The notes below the pieces were generated by a model. That model did not search any database and was not told the origin of the DNA. It saw only the letters and a program-made list of their open reading frames with translations. 39,860 bases of DNA, taken from IMG/VR virus record IMGVR_UViG_3300025131_000121, positions 1-39,860 of that record; one strand, written 5' to 3'. Below are positions 22,690 to 32,658 of the stretch, in pieces. This DNA comes from a virus. The position numbers were made by a program, and so were the translations under genes. The stretch's first letter is position 1, and the number at the start of each line of letters is the position of its first letter.

Positions 22690-25600
22690 TATTCTCCCCC
22701 TCCTTTAGTTTTAAATTTCATTTGGATGCTCTTAATCTTATCCGCATCCGAAATTCTTATTTGGGCTGAGCGTCCACGACTTCTGCCTTGTGGGACACCC
22801 CTCCATTCATTATCTTCTATTCCATCAAGAACACTTAGGGACAATCCTCGTTCAACATATGCATAATCTTCAATCACTGAGGTAGAATCATCAACATCTC
22901 TATTTTTTAGGTATGTCCTGGCCTCTATCGGTGATCCTCCTTTTTCATAATCTGCTCTAAGTTTATGAAGGACACCTTTCTCTAAATAAAATTCTTTGGT
23001 CTTAATGGTTGCTCTTTTTGATGTATAAGTGTTCCCTGGGTACTGGTGAATCTCAGTTCCTCCCTTTGTCAAAAATAAATTAACATTATGGATATCTTGT
23101 CCTCCAGAAAGGGTAATCGCATTTTCAAGGACAAGACCATCCATTTTTGTCCAAGACCCTACATCCAAATGATATACCCATGAAGAGTCTTCACGTCTAT
23201 TTAGTCTTTGACCTGTGGCGTGTGCCCTCACAGTGGTTCCATTCTGCCCTCGTTCTACCCCTAGGTGCCAGTGGAGAACTGAAGAATGGCCGTCCTCTTC
23301 AATAATTTTATTAATACTTATAATTTTTATATCCTCATCTTCGATTCTTATAACATCTTCAATAGAGAGGTCAATGTCAAACATGCTGGTATCAATGTTG
23401 GGATCCCCCAGGTCATTATAATTCCAGCCAACAACAAGAGGCTCGTCATTTGAAAGTCCTGCTGGGAATACTAATTCTATTGCTCTATCATCATTTATAT
23501 TTGTTGATGCATAAACAAAGCCGTTACCATAATCAACTAATCCCCAACAGCGACTCCACCAATCTCTAGTCAATATATATTGATTTCTAATTGGTTGAAA
23601 TACAGCCCTGTATTCGCTGATTGGTCGGCCTCTTCCATAACCATCAAACTCCTCCACAACGGTTTCATCATCGTCTTCCTCCACTGGTGGGTCGTCTTCT
23701 GGTGGATCTTCCTCATCCTCGTCGTCTTCTGGTGGTGTTGACTCTTCAATTTCAAGATAGGCAATTTGGAAAGCCACGTCATTCTCTTGTTCTGAATCAA
23801 GCGGAATAATCTTTAGAATATCCTCTGTTTCGTATTCTTCACCGGAATCAGCGATAGACCAACTATTGCCCAATCCCTCGTCTGTAATTGACCCATCTAA
23901 ATCACTAACTTCTAAGATATTTATCCTAAAATCATGGCCATACGCCGTGTTCGTATTTCCTATTGTAGAAGAAACTTCAACACGTATAACATCAAGACCA
24001 AAATGTTCAGGTTCAAGCCGCAATTCATCAAATCTGTTATAGCCACTTCCTCCATCTACAACCCGCACCTGAGTGATTTCTTGCATACCTGGCCCATGCC
24101 CCGCCACAACAGCAAGTACCTGCACTTTACAACCTGTGCCATCGATATTATTAGGATTAGATGTTGCAAGTATATCTCCCACAGTTATAGTATAGTTCTG
24201 ATTTACATAGTTTCCTTGACTAATTTGTAATGTGTGAACTGCCTTATGTACAATCTCAGTATCATGGGTATCACCCGCACGGTAGCCCAAACCAAAGTCC
24301 TGGAAGGAACCATCTTCAACCTCACCACCTTCTCTGGTTCGTCTACCACCAACAATATTTTCTCCTAAACTAGCAAGGTTTATTGGTAATAAAGTTATAG
24401 GAATATCAACAACATCTTTTGATATTAAAGATATGCCATCAGAGTTCCACATCACTACGCCAGCCTCAGATAACCAGACAAGACTACTCCCACATCTCAC
24501 TAGGGACTGGGGTGCATATAATCCATATTTTTCATGTTCCTCAATTAATGATTCTGTGCTACCTCCCCAACTAGATGCACTTCCTTCTAAAACAAAACGA
24601 CTAATTGTGTTTCGAGTAAAAACAAGGAATGTATTGGCATATTTCAATTGTAAGAAACTAGGTGCTGGGACAATTCTAAGCACAGGTTCTTTCATCTTTT
24701 TAAACCATAGGTCTGGAAAACTTATACCATAAATATCGGTCCATCTTAAAAGGTTTGTGTCTCCATCCCCTAATATCCCACTATAGCCACCTCCAGGACT
24801 TCCTATAATATCACCACCGCCTCTAAAGGTTTCATCAATCGAACCAGAGATTACTGGGCTTATGTTCCCAGTTGCCTCTTCTCTGCGACCCTCACCTGCT
24901 GTATCAAAATATTTTGCACCTACATATGATTCATATTGGTTCTGAAATTTTCCAATTGCAGCAACAATGTTTTTATCGTTTATATAACGACTTGCAATAT
25001 AGTTAACCCCATCTGTTATGTTGTTTCCTGACCAACCATACATTTTTAAATCATCCCAATTATGGGAATCACCGTCATTTTCATTAACGTCAGACTTTAA
25101 ATATTCCTGTTTAGCCCTAATAGATATAACTGCACCCGTTTCTTCGTCAATCTCGGCGACTCTGAATCTACATTCTTCACCCTCTTCTGTATATGGGACC
25201 TCATCAAGGTCTCCTGAGATGTGTGGTACCTTAACTTTTTCGCCGACTCTATAATCGACACCTGCATCTACGATATTCCATTCTACAATCCCCGCGTCAG
25301 CATTAAGGGACGTGGGATGTATCGTCAGGCCAGAACCATATACATCCGGATATAGGAGGTCAGTCTCGTATACTAAGCCACCATCTTCATTGTCAGTTGG
25401 GGAGCCGTCATCATATATATGATAATTTTCCCCGCCAAACACATTCTGGAAGGATACTTCGTCTAATAGGGAAACACCGCCACCTATCCTTAATGCTCCA
25501 CCAATACTTAAAGTTTTAGGATGTAACATTGTCATCCTCTGCGTATCCTGTCCCTGTGTGGCATCCTCTAAAATACTATCATCAGTTATATAGTGTTGAG

Positions 25601-28517
25601 GAAAAGAAAAATTATCTTGTATTGTTGGTATCTCTTGGCCGTCGGCCTCGACGGTCTGAAGAAAGGGAAACCATTGTTGAAGTTCCCCAACAAAAGGAGT
25701 CTCCGTATTATCACACATAAGCCTGGTGTAGCAAGTTAGTTCACGCGTTTTAGGAGATACCGACAAAAACCAAAACAGGTTTAATTTTTTTAAGTACAAA
25801 TAATTGCCAGCCACAGTTTCTAAATCATCAATAATTCGATGATCCTCATGTGGAACCCATAGGGTTGTTTCTCCAGCATCAGGAAGAATATTTTGACCAA
25901 CTGTGAAATCCTGAGCACCAAGTAATAGTGCAGGTTGCCATATTCGTTGGTCTCTATCAGCGGTCATTCTTCTTAATAGCCCAAAAGACCAGCCACCACT
26001 GAGATAATTGTTAGAATGTTCTGCTTCGGTGTACCCCGCTGCATAGTTTCCCAATAAAACACTCATTGCCGGGTCTTCTATAGTTGAAGTTTCGCCTGTT
26101 AACATGGGCTTAAATCTATGCCAGCCCCATGCCGTAAACGAATCCTCTAAATTACCGTGTATATTTCCAAAATTTACGTCACTCTCAGAAAAAGAATTGT
26201 CATCATGCACCCATTTTAATCCCGTTTTTCCTATATGGAATGGCTTAAAACCAAGGTCACCATCTCGGCGAGGAAACATAGCCGCTGGTTGGCTCCCGAA
26301 TTTTAATGTTGTTTCTCCGTCCTGGTGAATTATGCCAGAGCCATCCTGGAGCCCAAAACTAAAATCTGCCTTATTCGGCACTGGTTCAGATGTTTCCGGT
26401 AACCAAGGCTCTTCCATTGGACAACAAATCTTATGTGTGAGAGAAACAATACCAGTAGGCTTAAACATTTTATCTACGATACTAATATCCTCTTCTGCCT
26501 GGGTATAAAATCTGCCATGGTCGTAACCTATTGCGAGTCTTGTTGGAACTTCACCTCCATCTATATCTAGGGTATTCCCATTAAAGTAATCGTTAACACC
26601 GCCGAAGGCCCCAGTTTCAATTTCTATACCATTAAATTCTTTCTCGGGCGTGTAGACTAGATATAGTGTATAATGTTCTGTTAATTGTGGTATTTTAATA
26701 TAAAACAAAAAACGACGCTCTATCTCGCCAACAACTTCATTCTGAGCACCCCAAAGCATTGTCTTTAACGGGGTTGTCATATCCTGGTCATAAAACCTTA
26801 TTTGATGTGAAAACTCTGGTATAACTCTCAGTGTATTCTCTACTGTGCTGTGTTCAAAAAACCTAGTCCAATTAAGGTTTCCATCTTCAATATTCTCTGA
26901 TTCTCCAAAATCTATATTAACTCTTATAATTGCATCTGTGCTAGAGGTTGCATTCGCAAATTCCCATTTCTTAAAGGCATAGAATTGCCATGGGAACTTC
27001 ATTGCATTACTCATAGCATTGCCAACAAGGGTTATTCCGCCATTGGTAGCACCTACATCTGAGATTGGTGCTATGTCATTTTCATAAGATGCAATATTAC
27101 CAGACTCAATTTCCTGTATAACTGTATAGTTATTCCCCGTATTAAATTCCTCATTAAAAGATTGAGTGACAACTTCTTCCTCGCCATCGTGTGTCTGACT
27201 ATAATTTTTGATAGATACTCTCTGGCAAAATTCCAGATTTCCAGAAACACCTTCGAGGTTTTGTGAAACCCTGAAATAGATATTAAAATATTTGAACAGT
27301 TTCTTCGCCATAATAAGGTGTATACCAGACGGGAGTCCAAGATTTCTAACCTCTATTCGATTTATCCATCTGCCATTAACGCCATCCTCATCAAGGCTAA
27401 ACCATTGAAAATCAGCAGAATTAGAAACTGGAGATGGGTTTGTTTCATTCCCCTTAGAGTCAACAACCGTATATGAACATTGCACTATACCAGGAGAAGA
27501 TACACGACTTCCATATTCATCATTTTCCCAATACTCTGATTTCCACCTGTCGTCCTCTGTATAAGACTCTCCGATTGGGGAAACTACTTCAGGTTTTAAT
27601 AGTGGGGCATGGTTCCCATATACTTGCGGCATAAATGCATTTTGTTTTGGTGCCATTTCCCAGAACCAATTTCCATCTTCATCAACACCCCCTCTAACAT
27701 TTACGTCAAATTGGAATGTGCGGGTCATACACCAAACTGGATGGACTCCATCAGTAATTATTATTTTATCATCAGATATATGTGTGCTGAACTCTTCTAT
27801 CTTTATATTATTAAGGTTTATTCCCGCTGCGGAAAGTACCTCGTGGTTGACAGTCTCGGGCTGCCATTCTTGGGCACCTAATGAAACATCTATATCAGAG
27901 GAAATCCTAACCTTGAACCACATATCCACCACGCCACCCATGAAAACTTTGGTAACCGCCAGGTACGCTCCACCATCTCCAATATCCAACAGGTCACCTA
28001 CTTTATAATTCAGTCCAGGGTCTACAATTTCATAACCATCCTCGCCATCAATCGCAGAGCCGTCCAGTTCAGTAACCTTTATTGTAAGACCAATCCCATT
28101 ATCATTCGATGTTTGATTTCGATACGATGTCCCATAAATACTATTTAAAGAATAACCGGTGCCGCTATCTTCTAGGCTAGTTTCAACAGCACCTCTATGT
28201 CCCTCTGATATTGTCAGAAAAGCATAATCACCGAATAACTCTGATGATTTTTTAGTGAAATATAGCGGCTCAGAGATATATCGAATTGTTCTATTATAAT
28301 ATTCAATCCAATGGTTCAAACCACTGTATATAACAAAGTCACCAACCGTTTGTGGACGGTCAAATAACTCTGGATCTGTACGTTTTTTTAAGACACCAGC
28401 ACCATCAAACTCATAATTTAAACACTCAGTTAGTTGAGAGTCTTCAATTATATCAGGTCTGGATTTCTCGTTTAGTCCACCAGTCAATGCAGGAAGATTT
28501 AGGCGTTTAATGGGCAT
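22689..28517 (-). CDS. Very large tail-nozzle-like protein (1942 aa)
   Basis: The N-terminus 'LTGGLNEKSRPDIIED' followed by 'CLNYEFDGAGVLKKR' is the signature of phage nozzle/stabilisation proteins (T7 gp12 and P22 gp10 type), which open with a GGL-N motif and a 'N...G.L.KR' strand. Those relatives are about 470-800 residues, so this one is greatly expanded. The expansion contains recurrent modules around 'G.(G)Y..G(D/E)' ('VDPGLNYKVGDLLDI', 'VDAGVDYRVGEKVKV', 'VDGGSGYNRFDELRL', 'ADSGEEYETEDILKI'). A strongly acidic Pro-rich linker lies near residues 1585-1625 ('PPEDDEDEEDPPEDDPP'). The start is coupled to the upstream gene, two bases from its stop. It probably forms the distal tail tube with extra adhesive or shielding domains. 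Confidence 0.75.
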   Translation of the reverse strand: MPIKRLNLPALTGGLNEKSRPDIIEDSQLTECLNYEFDGAGVLKKRTDPELFDRPQTVGDFVIYSGLNHWIEYYNRTIRYISEPLYFTKKSSELFGDYAFLTISEGHRGAVETSLEDSGTGYSLNSIYGTSYRNQTSNDNGIGLTIKVTELDGSAIDGEDGYEIVDPGLNYKVGDLLDIGDGGAYLAVTKVFMGGVVDMWFKVRISSDIDVSLGAQEWQPETVNHEVLSAAGINLNNIKIEEFSTHISDDKIIITDGVHPVWCMTRTFQFDVNVRGGVDEDGNWFWEMAPKQNAFMPQVYGNHAPLLKPEVVSPIGESYTEDDRWKSEYWENDEYGSRVSSPGIVQCSYTVVDSKGNETNPSPVSNSADFQWFSLDEDGVNGRWINRIEVRNLGLPSGIHLIMAKKLFKYFNIYFRVSQNLEGVSGNLEFCQRVSIKNYSQTHDGEEEVVTQSFNEEFNTGNNYTVIQEIESGNIASYENDIAPISDVGATNGGITLVGNAMSNAMKFPWQFYAFKKWEFANATSSTDAIIRVNIDFGESENIEDGNLNWTRFFEHSTVENTLRVIPEFSHQIRFYDQDMTTPLKTMLWGAQNEVVGEIERRFLFYIKIPQLTEHYTLYLVYTPEKEFNGIEIETGAFGGVNDYFNGNTLDIDGGEVPTRLAIGYDHGRFYTQAEEDISIVDKMFKPTGIVSLTHKICCPMEEPWLPETSEPVPNKADFSFGLQDGSGIIHQDGETTLKFGSQPAAMFPRRDGDLGFKPFHIGKTGLKWVHDDNSFSESDVNFGNIHGNLEDSFTAWGWHRFKPMLTGETSTIEDPAMSVLLGNYAAGYTEAEHSNNYLSGGWSFGLLRRMTADRDQRIWQPALLLGAQDFTVGQNILPDAGETTLWVPHEDHRIIDDLETVAGNYLYLKKLNLFWFLSVSPKTRELTCYTRLMCDNTETPFVGELQQWFPFLQTVEADGQEIPTIQDNFSFPQHYITDDSILEDATQGQDTQRMTMLHPKTLSIGGALRIGGGVSLLDEVSFQNVFGGENYHIYDDGSPTDNEDGGLVYETDLLYPDVYGSGLTIHPTSLNADAGIVEWNIVDAGVDYRVGEKVKVPHISGDLDEVPYTEEGEECRFRVAEIDEETGAVISIRAKQEYLKSDVNENDGDSHNWDDLKMYGWSGNNITDGVNYIASRYINDKNIVAAIGKFQNQYESYVGAKYFDTAGEGRREEATGNISPVISGSIDETFRGGGDIIGSPGGGYSGILGDGDTNLLRWTDIYGISFPDLWFKKMKEPVLRIVPAPSFLQLKYANTFLVFTRNTISRFVLEGSASSWGGSTESLIEEHEKYGLYAPQSLVRCGSSLVWLSEAGVVMWNSDGISLISKDVVDIPITLLPINLASLGENIVGGRRTREGGEVEDGSFQDFGLGYRAGDTHDTEIVHKAVHTLQISQGNYVNQNYTITVGDILATSNPNNIDGTGCKVQVLAVVAGHGPGMQEITQVRVVDGGSGYNRFDELRLEPEHFGLDVIRVEVSSTIGNTNTAYGHDFRINILEVSDLDGSITDEGLGNSWSIADSGEEYETEDILKIIPLDSEQENDVAFQIAYLEIEESTPPEDDEDEEDPPEDDPPVEEDDDETVVEEFDGYGRGRPISEYRAVFQPIRNQYILTRDWWSRCWGLVDYGNGFVYASTNINDDRAIELVFPAGLSNDEPLVVGWNYNDLGDPNIDTSMFDIDLSIEDVIRIEDEDIKIISINKIIEEDGHSSVLHWHLGVERGQNGTTVRAHATGQRLNRREDSSWVYHLDVGSWTKMDGLVLENAITLSGGQDIHNVNLFLTKGGTEIHQYPGNTYTSKRATIKTKEFYLEKGVLHKLRADYEKGGSPIEARTYLKNRDVDDSTSVIEDYAYVERGLSLSVLDGIEDNEWRGVPQGRSRGRSAQIRISDADKIKSIQMKFKTKGGGE

Positions 28518-28519
28518 GC

Positions 28520-29278
28520 TTAATACGTATATTTCCGGTCGAGTTCTGTTGTAGGAGTTCTCCCTATTTCACGCATAGCAACATTCTGTAGTCCAGAATA
28601 ATATAATTCCTTATTCATTGTCAATAAATCAGGGTTCTTATGTTTCGGAAGTGAATATAGACAATATAAAACACCAGAAACCAAGACATCATCTAATCTA
28701 TATGGTATATCAATTTCTACCTCAGATAAGTCTTCTATGTGTTCTGCATTAGAAAGTCCAACCGTTTCTACATAGGCTGGTATTTTCAAAGTCTCAAACG
28801 CTTTGGTATATTTTATTATAACCTCTATATCTGTGGTGCCAGAGATTGTAGTTCCTTCAAATCCGATTGCACCTGGATGAGGTAAAAAATAATAATTATA
28901 ACCAGCATTTGCAGCCACTTTTTCGTAAGAAACGCGAGTCCATTCTTCTTCCTCAATAACAACTGCGAGCAATTCTTTAACATATTTTGGAAAATAAATA
29001 ATATCAAGGTCTGGATAAATACCCTCTTCAACACGAATGTTGAGTTCCTCGATATCTATATTTATATCCTCGATGTCTTCTCCCCAATTAAATCCGTAAC
29101 CATCATGGAAAATATCGACACTAGATACACGCTCACAGGCTATCTCAAGCCGCTCTTCTGCTGGAAAAGCACTATTAATCTGATGAATAACCCTATTAAC
29201 TGTTCTTCGTAATTCGCCCTTACTCTCAAATGTGGGTACTTCTGCAACAACCCGTCCATACAGTTCGCCAAAGGTCAT
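28520..29278 (-). CDS. Probable head-tail connector / tail tube adaptor protein (252 aa)
   Basis: The N-terminus ('MTFGELYGRVVAEVP') leads into a helix with a conserved-looking 'RRTVNRVIHQINSAFP' segment, followed by beta-rich sequence and a helical C-terminal part ('DDVLVSGVLYCLYSLPKHKN'). This layout and the position immediately before the nozzle-like gene match adaptor proteins of the T7 gp11 type in short-tailed phages. No catalytic motif is visible. Its ribosome binding site (AAAGGTGG) lies inside the end of the small upstream gene. The assignment rests on layout and position. Confidence 0.55.
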   Translation of the reverse strand: MTFGELYGRVVAEVPTFESKGELRRTVNRVIHQINSAFPAEERLEIACERVSSVDIFHDGYGFNWGEDIEDINIDIEELNIRVEEGIYPDLDIIYFPKYVKELLAVVIEEEEWTRVSYEKVAANAGYNYYFLPHPGAIGFEGTTISGTTDIEVIIKYTKAFETLKIPAYVETVGLSNAEHIEDLSEVEIDIPYRLDDVLVSGVLYCLYSLPKHKNPDLLTMNKELYYSGLQNVAMREIGRTPTTELDRKYTY

Positions 29279-29279
29279 G

Positions 29280-29441
29280 CTATTTTTTAACCACCTTTTC
29301 TGGTTTAGGTTCTACGTCCGGTTCCAGCATTTTGTTGAGTACCTGGATGGCCCCCTCACACTGATGAAACATTTCCCTAGCCTGTTCTTGTTGTTTCCTT
29401 AGAGATACTATTTGCTCTTTAAGGTCTTCTGTCTTTGCCAT
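29280..29441 (-). CDS. Short coiled-coil protein (53 aa)
   Basis: An open frame from ATG 29441 to TAG at 29280-29282 follows AGAAAGGGACAAA. It encodes MAKTEDLKEQIVSLRKQQEQ..., a charged helix of about 40 residues with a Pro-rich basic tail ('PDVEPKPEKVVKK'). It lies between the fibre-like gene and the adaptor gene, one base from the latter, and fills the only gap there. Small coiled-coil proteins like this can act as chaperones or connectors in tail assembly, but no family is recognised. Confidence 0.65.
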   Translation of the reverse strand: MAKTEDLKEQIVSLRKQQEQAREMFHQCEGAIQVLNKMLEPDVEPKPEKVVKK

Positions 29442-29470
29442 TTTGTCCCTTTCTTCTGTTTAATTACCTA

Positions 29471-31360
29471 TTAGGTGCTCTTCCTATCAACTTCAAACCA
29501 ATGCGAACCATTACACACAAGCGTCCATCCCCCATATTGGGTCGTTAGTGTTGTGTCCGCCTTGCCATTTAGATAAATTTTCTGATACGCATGGCCTTCA
29601 TTATGTTCTACTACACCATTGTTTGATACATCAGTGATAACCACCTGTACAACCTGGCCAGCAACACCACCCGTAAAACCACCGAGTGTGACATTATTTG
29701 AAGATGTGTCCATAAATACAACATTTGCAGTAGTTACATCAAAATTATCAGTTGGTCCTGATGCAGTAATGGTTGCTGTTGCAGAAGAAACTGGTTGTTT
29801 ATATAACTCAACCCAATAGGAACCGTTAAATATTAAAGATAGCCCCTGCCCTTCTTCTGTGAGAATTATATCGTTCCCGTCATTTGTTCTTATTTGTTGG
29901 TTAGAGCCAGATAAATCTTTTATTGTGATTTGATAAACACCTGGGTCTGCCGTAACAAAATGTAGTATCTGACCTGTTACACCACCCGCCAAATCATTAA
30001 CATTAAAACTTCCCCCAGCAGCATTTAATTTGAAAATATAATCATCGGCTACATTATAACCCGTCATAGCGGAAGTTATCGTTACTAGACCACCTACATG
30101 TGTACCATTAAGTGTTGTATTCCCCGTAACAGTTAGATCATCAGAAAATGTTAGGTCGCCATCAGATGCAATTGTAATCGCAGCAGGTGTACTGTCAGAT
30201 CCAATCGTACTTCCGTTATCAATGGTAACAGCACCATCAACAGCAAGAGTACCAGACATCGTAACACCCTCTGAAGAATTTGTAGTTTTTACAACAAGGA
30301 TACCAGTTTTTCCAGAGGAATCAAAGGACCACGCATCGGCCTTATTATCTGGTAGCGTAACATCTACATCGTCTCCTGCAGAAAGGTCAATATCTGTTGT
30401 TTCTCCAGATTTACCCAATTGCAATAAGAGGGTATCTAGATAAACTTTCGTACCTCCAACTAATTTGACAACCCCATCTCCATCGATTTCTATGTCTGAA
30501 GTTGTCCCTTTAATATATGTACTTGAATCAACCCATTGAATTTTTTTACCTGTTGCCATCGAAACAGTATCGACAATACTGACATTACCTGACGCTGTAA
30601 TCAAACCCGCAACGGTTAGATAACCGCTCATTGTGACACCCTGTGCACTATTTCTACTATCAAGCACAATAATACCTGTATCACCAGATGCATCAAAACT
30701 CAAAGCAGTCGCGCTATTATCATTAAGGGAAACTACCGTATCCGCTGTAGTTAAATCAATTCCGCCGCCGTCAATATCCAGATCTCCATCTAATTGAAGG
30801 TCACCACCCTCTGTTAATTCGGCTACAAGTGTAGAGGTATGATTATAGAAATTAAAAGACTGGCCTGTTTCACCGGTATCATAATCAATATAAAAATTCA
30901 TTTCACCATCAGATCTAATATTAAAATCCGCACCATTAGGACCAATTAGATTACCAGTTCCATCAGAACCAATCGTTAAATCTCCAGTCAATGAGAGACT
31001 TGTTAAGGATAGTGTCGCCGACAATGTACCCGAAACGGTTAAGTTGGTACAGGTAACATCCCCGGTCCCAAAGTCAAAATCTTTATTGGCATCAAGCACC
31101 ACAGCCTTACTTGCTGTAGCGTCTCCTATCGACGCTGTTAAATCTAGGTAGTTTAATTCCGTCGCTGTTGACGTAACCGCAGTTCCAGCCAACTGGAATC
31201 CTGAGATTACATTTACCGCTGCCGTAGACAATTGCAGTTTTGAGACAGTTCCGTCTCCATCCCACACCCCCGTTAAAGAACCAGAGAGGCCACCATCGGC
31301 TTCTGTTATTAAAAATTGGGGATAACTATCTTTAATCTTCTTTCCTGTTAGATTACTCAT
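29471..31360 (-). CDS. Fibre- or collar-like structural protein with beta repeats (629 aa)
   Basis: ATG 31360 follows AGGAGGTTGGC. The protein is rich in Gly, Thr, Ser, Asp and Val with short repeated strands ('VSGTLSATLSLTSLSLTGDL'), typical of trimeric beta-fibre phage proteins. Two modules are near duplicates: 'SFDASGDTGIIVLDSRNSAQ' then 'GVTMSGYLTVAG', and 'SFDSSGKTGILVVKTTNSSE' then 'GVTMSGTLAVDG'. The C-terminal 200 residues contain two 'GGVTGQ/GGVAGQ' units and end in 'WTLVCNGSHWFEVDRKST', like the tips of many phage fibre proteins. It is probably a tail fibre, tailspike base or collar appendage. No hydrolase motif was recognised. Confidence 0.7.
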   Translation of the reverse strand: MSNLTGKKIKDSYPQFLITEADGGLSGSLTGVWDGDGTVSKLQLSTAAVNVISGFQLAGTAVTSTATELNYLDLTASIGDATASKAVVLDANKDFDFGTGDVTCTNLTVSGTLSATLSLTSLSLTGDLTIGSDGTGNLIGPNGADFNIRSDGEMNFYIDYDTGETGQSFNFYNHTSTLVAELTEGGDLQLDGDLDIDGGGIDLTTADTVVSLNDNSATALSFDASGDTGIIVLDSRNSAQGVTMSGYLTVAGLITASGNVSIVDTVSMATGKKIQWVDSSTYIKGTTSDIEIDGDGVVKLVGGTKVYLDTLLLQLGKSGETTDIDLSAGDDVDVTLPDNKADAWSFDSSGKTGILVVKTTNSSEGVTMSGTLAVDGAVTIDNGSTIGSDSTPAAITIASDGDLTFSDDLTVTGNTTLNGTHVGGLVTITSAMTGYNVADDYIFKLNAAGGSFNVNDLAGGVTGQILHFVTADPGVYQITIKDLSGSNQQIRTNDGNDIILTEEGQGLSLIFNGSYWVELYKQPVSSATATITASGPTDNFDVTTANVVFMDTSSNNVTLGGFTGGVAGQVVQVVITDVSNNGVVEHNEGHAYQKIYLNGKADTTLTTQYGGWTLVCNGSHWFEVDRKST

Positions 31361-31369
31361 GCCAACCTC

Positions 31370-32095
31370 CTATTGACTATCTTCGGCAAGAAGTGTAGCC
31401 CCTGCCATTGCTGTTATCTTATTTAAAAATGGTACGCTAAAAGTTTCATATGTTTCTCCGGCGGTAAAGGAAGACTTAGTTAAAACTGTATCGTCCGTCC
31501 ACTCCGAATCATCTATTTGTTTAATATATTTTAACCATGCGGATGATTGTCCAATTTTAGCAATTATAGACCAAGCATAAAGATAATTTCCAACCGACCA
31601 AAAATATAATTCTTTTTCCGTCGGGTAATCCTCTCTTGAAATAGCCAATCTTGCAATCTCTTCATGGGTTTTTAAAAAACACGCAACCTCTGTACGTATC
31701 CAATCGTTTGGCGTATCTAGGGTTGCTTGCATCCTTCCGGGGTTAAATAGGCCAACTATCTTTAAAATTTTTAATGGACCAATGTCTAGCCAGAACTGTG
31801 CAAATGGGGAATACACGGCATCACCTACATGGTCCTCCGGAAGATGTGGGTTGGTATCTGCTTGGGTGTGAGGTGATTGCCATCCATTTCGGCCAGCCTC
31901 ATCAGAAAAACCAATCCAATTAGGTAGTTCCCACATGCGCACAGAACCAGGTATATCACTTTCTGAATATTCTCCAGATGCAATCACAGCCGAAACTGCA
32001 CGCATAAAATGGTCTTTTGCCCTGTCTTTTAATGAATCAAGATTAGGGTCATTAGCAATTGCACCAATATCTGTTAGTACATCAAGATATGTCAT
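31370..32095 (-). CDS. Putative connector or virion protein (241 aa)
   Basis: The N-terminal helix and spacing ('MTYLDVLTDIGAIAND', then 'HFMRAVSAVIASGEYSE') resemble the adaptor-like protein encoded at 28520, so this may be a second member of the connector group. The middle contains Trp/Pro-rich segments ('MWELPNWIGFSDEAG') and the C-terminus a beta stretch. The start overlaps the end of the previous gene by 14 bases. The assignment is by position and weak resemblance only. Confidence 0.45.
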   Translation of the reverse strand: MTYLDVLTDIGAIANDPNLDSLKDRAKDHFMRAVSAVIASGEYSESDIPGSVRMWELPNWIGFSDEAGRNGWQSPHTQADTNPHLPEDHVGDAVYSPFAQFWLDIGPLKILKIVGLFNPGRMQATLDTPNDWIRTEVACFLKTHEEIARLAISREDYPTEKELYFWSVGNYLYAWSIIAKIGQSSAWLKYIKQIDDSEWTDDTVLTKSSFTAGETYETFSVPFLNKITAMAGATLLAEDSQ

Positions 32096-32438
32096 GCCCT
32101 TGTTTCTCCTTTATCATCTGAATAAGGATATCTTTTTTAACCATAACATCTTTATTCTTGTAGCCCAGTTCTCTCGCACGCGCTTTCAATTCATTGTATC
32201 CTAACTTATTGATAGGATCTGCTTTAATAACCTCATCCGCTGATGATAGTGTCGGATATTTTTTAAGCAGCAAGGCGGCTTCCTGGGTAGGAATATTTTC
32301 CGCCTTGTTGACTTTAAATATATAACTTAATCGTCTGGGATGACCTTCTTGAGGATAAATTCTCATAACCTCTTCACGCGTTAAGAACCGAGAAGTTTTG
32401 CCGTCAGATATACAGGCGTTGTCCCTAATTCTTGCCAT
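32082..32438 (-). CDS. Small protein with SAP/HeH-like C-terminal motif (118 aa)
   Basis: The C-terminal 40 residues contain 'LGYNELKARARELGYKNKD' followed by 'VKKDILIQMIKEK', the helix-extended loop-helix pattern of SAP, HeH and Rho-N motifs, which often bind nucleic acid. In phages the motif is common in small head-completion proteins. The N-terminal part contains 'FLTREEVMRIYP' and no enzymatic motif. It overlaps both neighbours, so it is part of the coupled late operon. It may be a head-completion or DNA-contacting protein, by inference. Confidence 0.55.
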   Translation of the reverse strand: MARIRDNACISDGKTSRFLTREEVMRIYPQEGHPRRLSYIFKVNKAENIPTQEAALLLKKYPTLSSADEVIKADPINKLGYNELKARARELGYKNKDVMVKKDILIQMIKEKQGHDIS

Positions 32439-32658
32439 GCTTCATATCCTTAGTCATATTAGCCAATTTACTCAATTTAGCACTAAATGCTGCACCTGTC
32501 CAAAAGACCCAGGCTTTCATCATCCATTCATAAAGGCCAACATCAATCCAGCCAAAATAATAAACAGCACTTGTAAATAATGCTCCACCAATACCAATTT
32601 GTCTCTTTTTTGAACTTGGGCCTATAAAAAGTCCCACTACGTTATCTATCAGTCTCAT
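32425..32658 (-). CDS. Small membrane protein (77 aa), holin candidate
   Basis: Two hydrophobic segments are visible, about residues 20-36 ('GIGGALFTSAVYYFGWI') and 42-58 ('LYEWMMKAWVFWTGAAFSA'), with a basic C-terminus ('MTKDMKHGKN'). This is the size and shape of a class II holin. It lies two genes downstream of the M15 peptidase, the usual lysis neighbourhood. A second candidate membrane protein is encoded at 32953, so which one makes the pore is undecided. Confidence 0.5.
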   Translation of the reverse strand: MRLIDNVVGLFIGPSSKKRQIGIGGALFTSAVYYFGWIDVGLYEWMMKAWVFWTGAAFSAKLSKLANMTKDMKHGKN

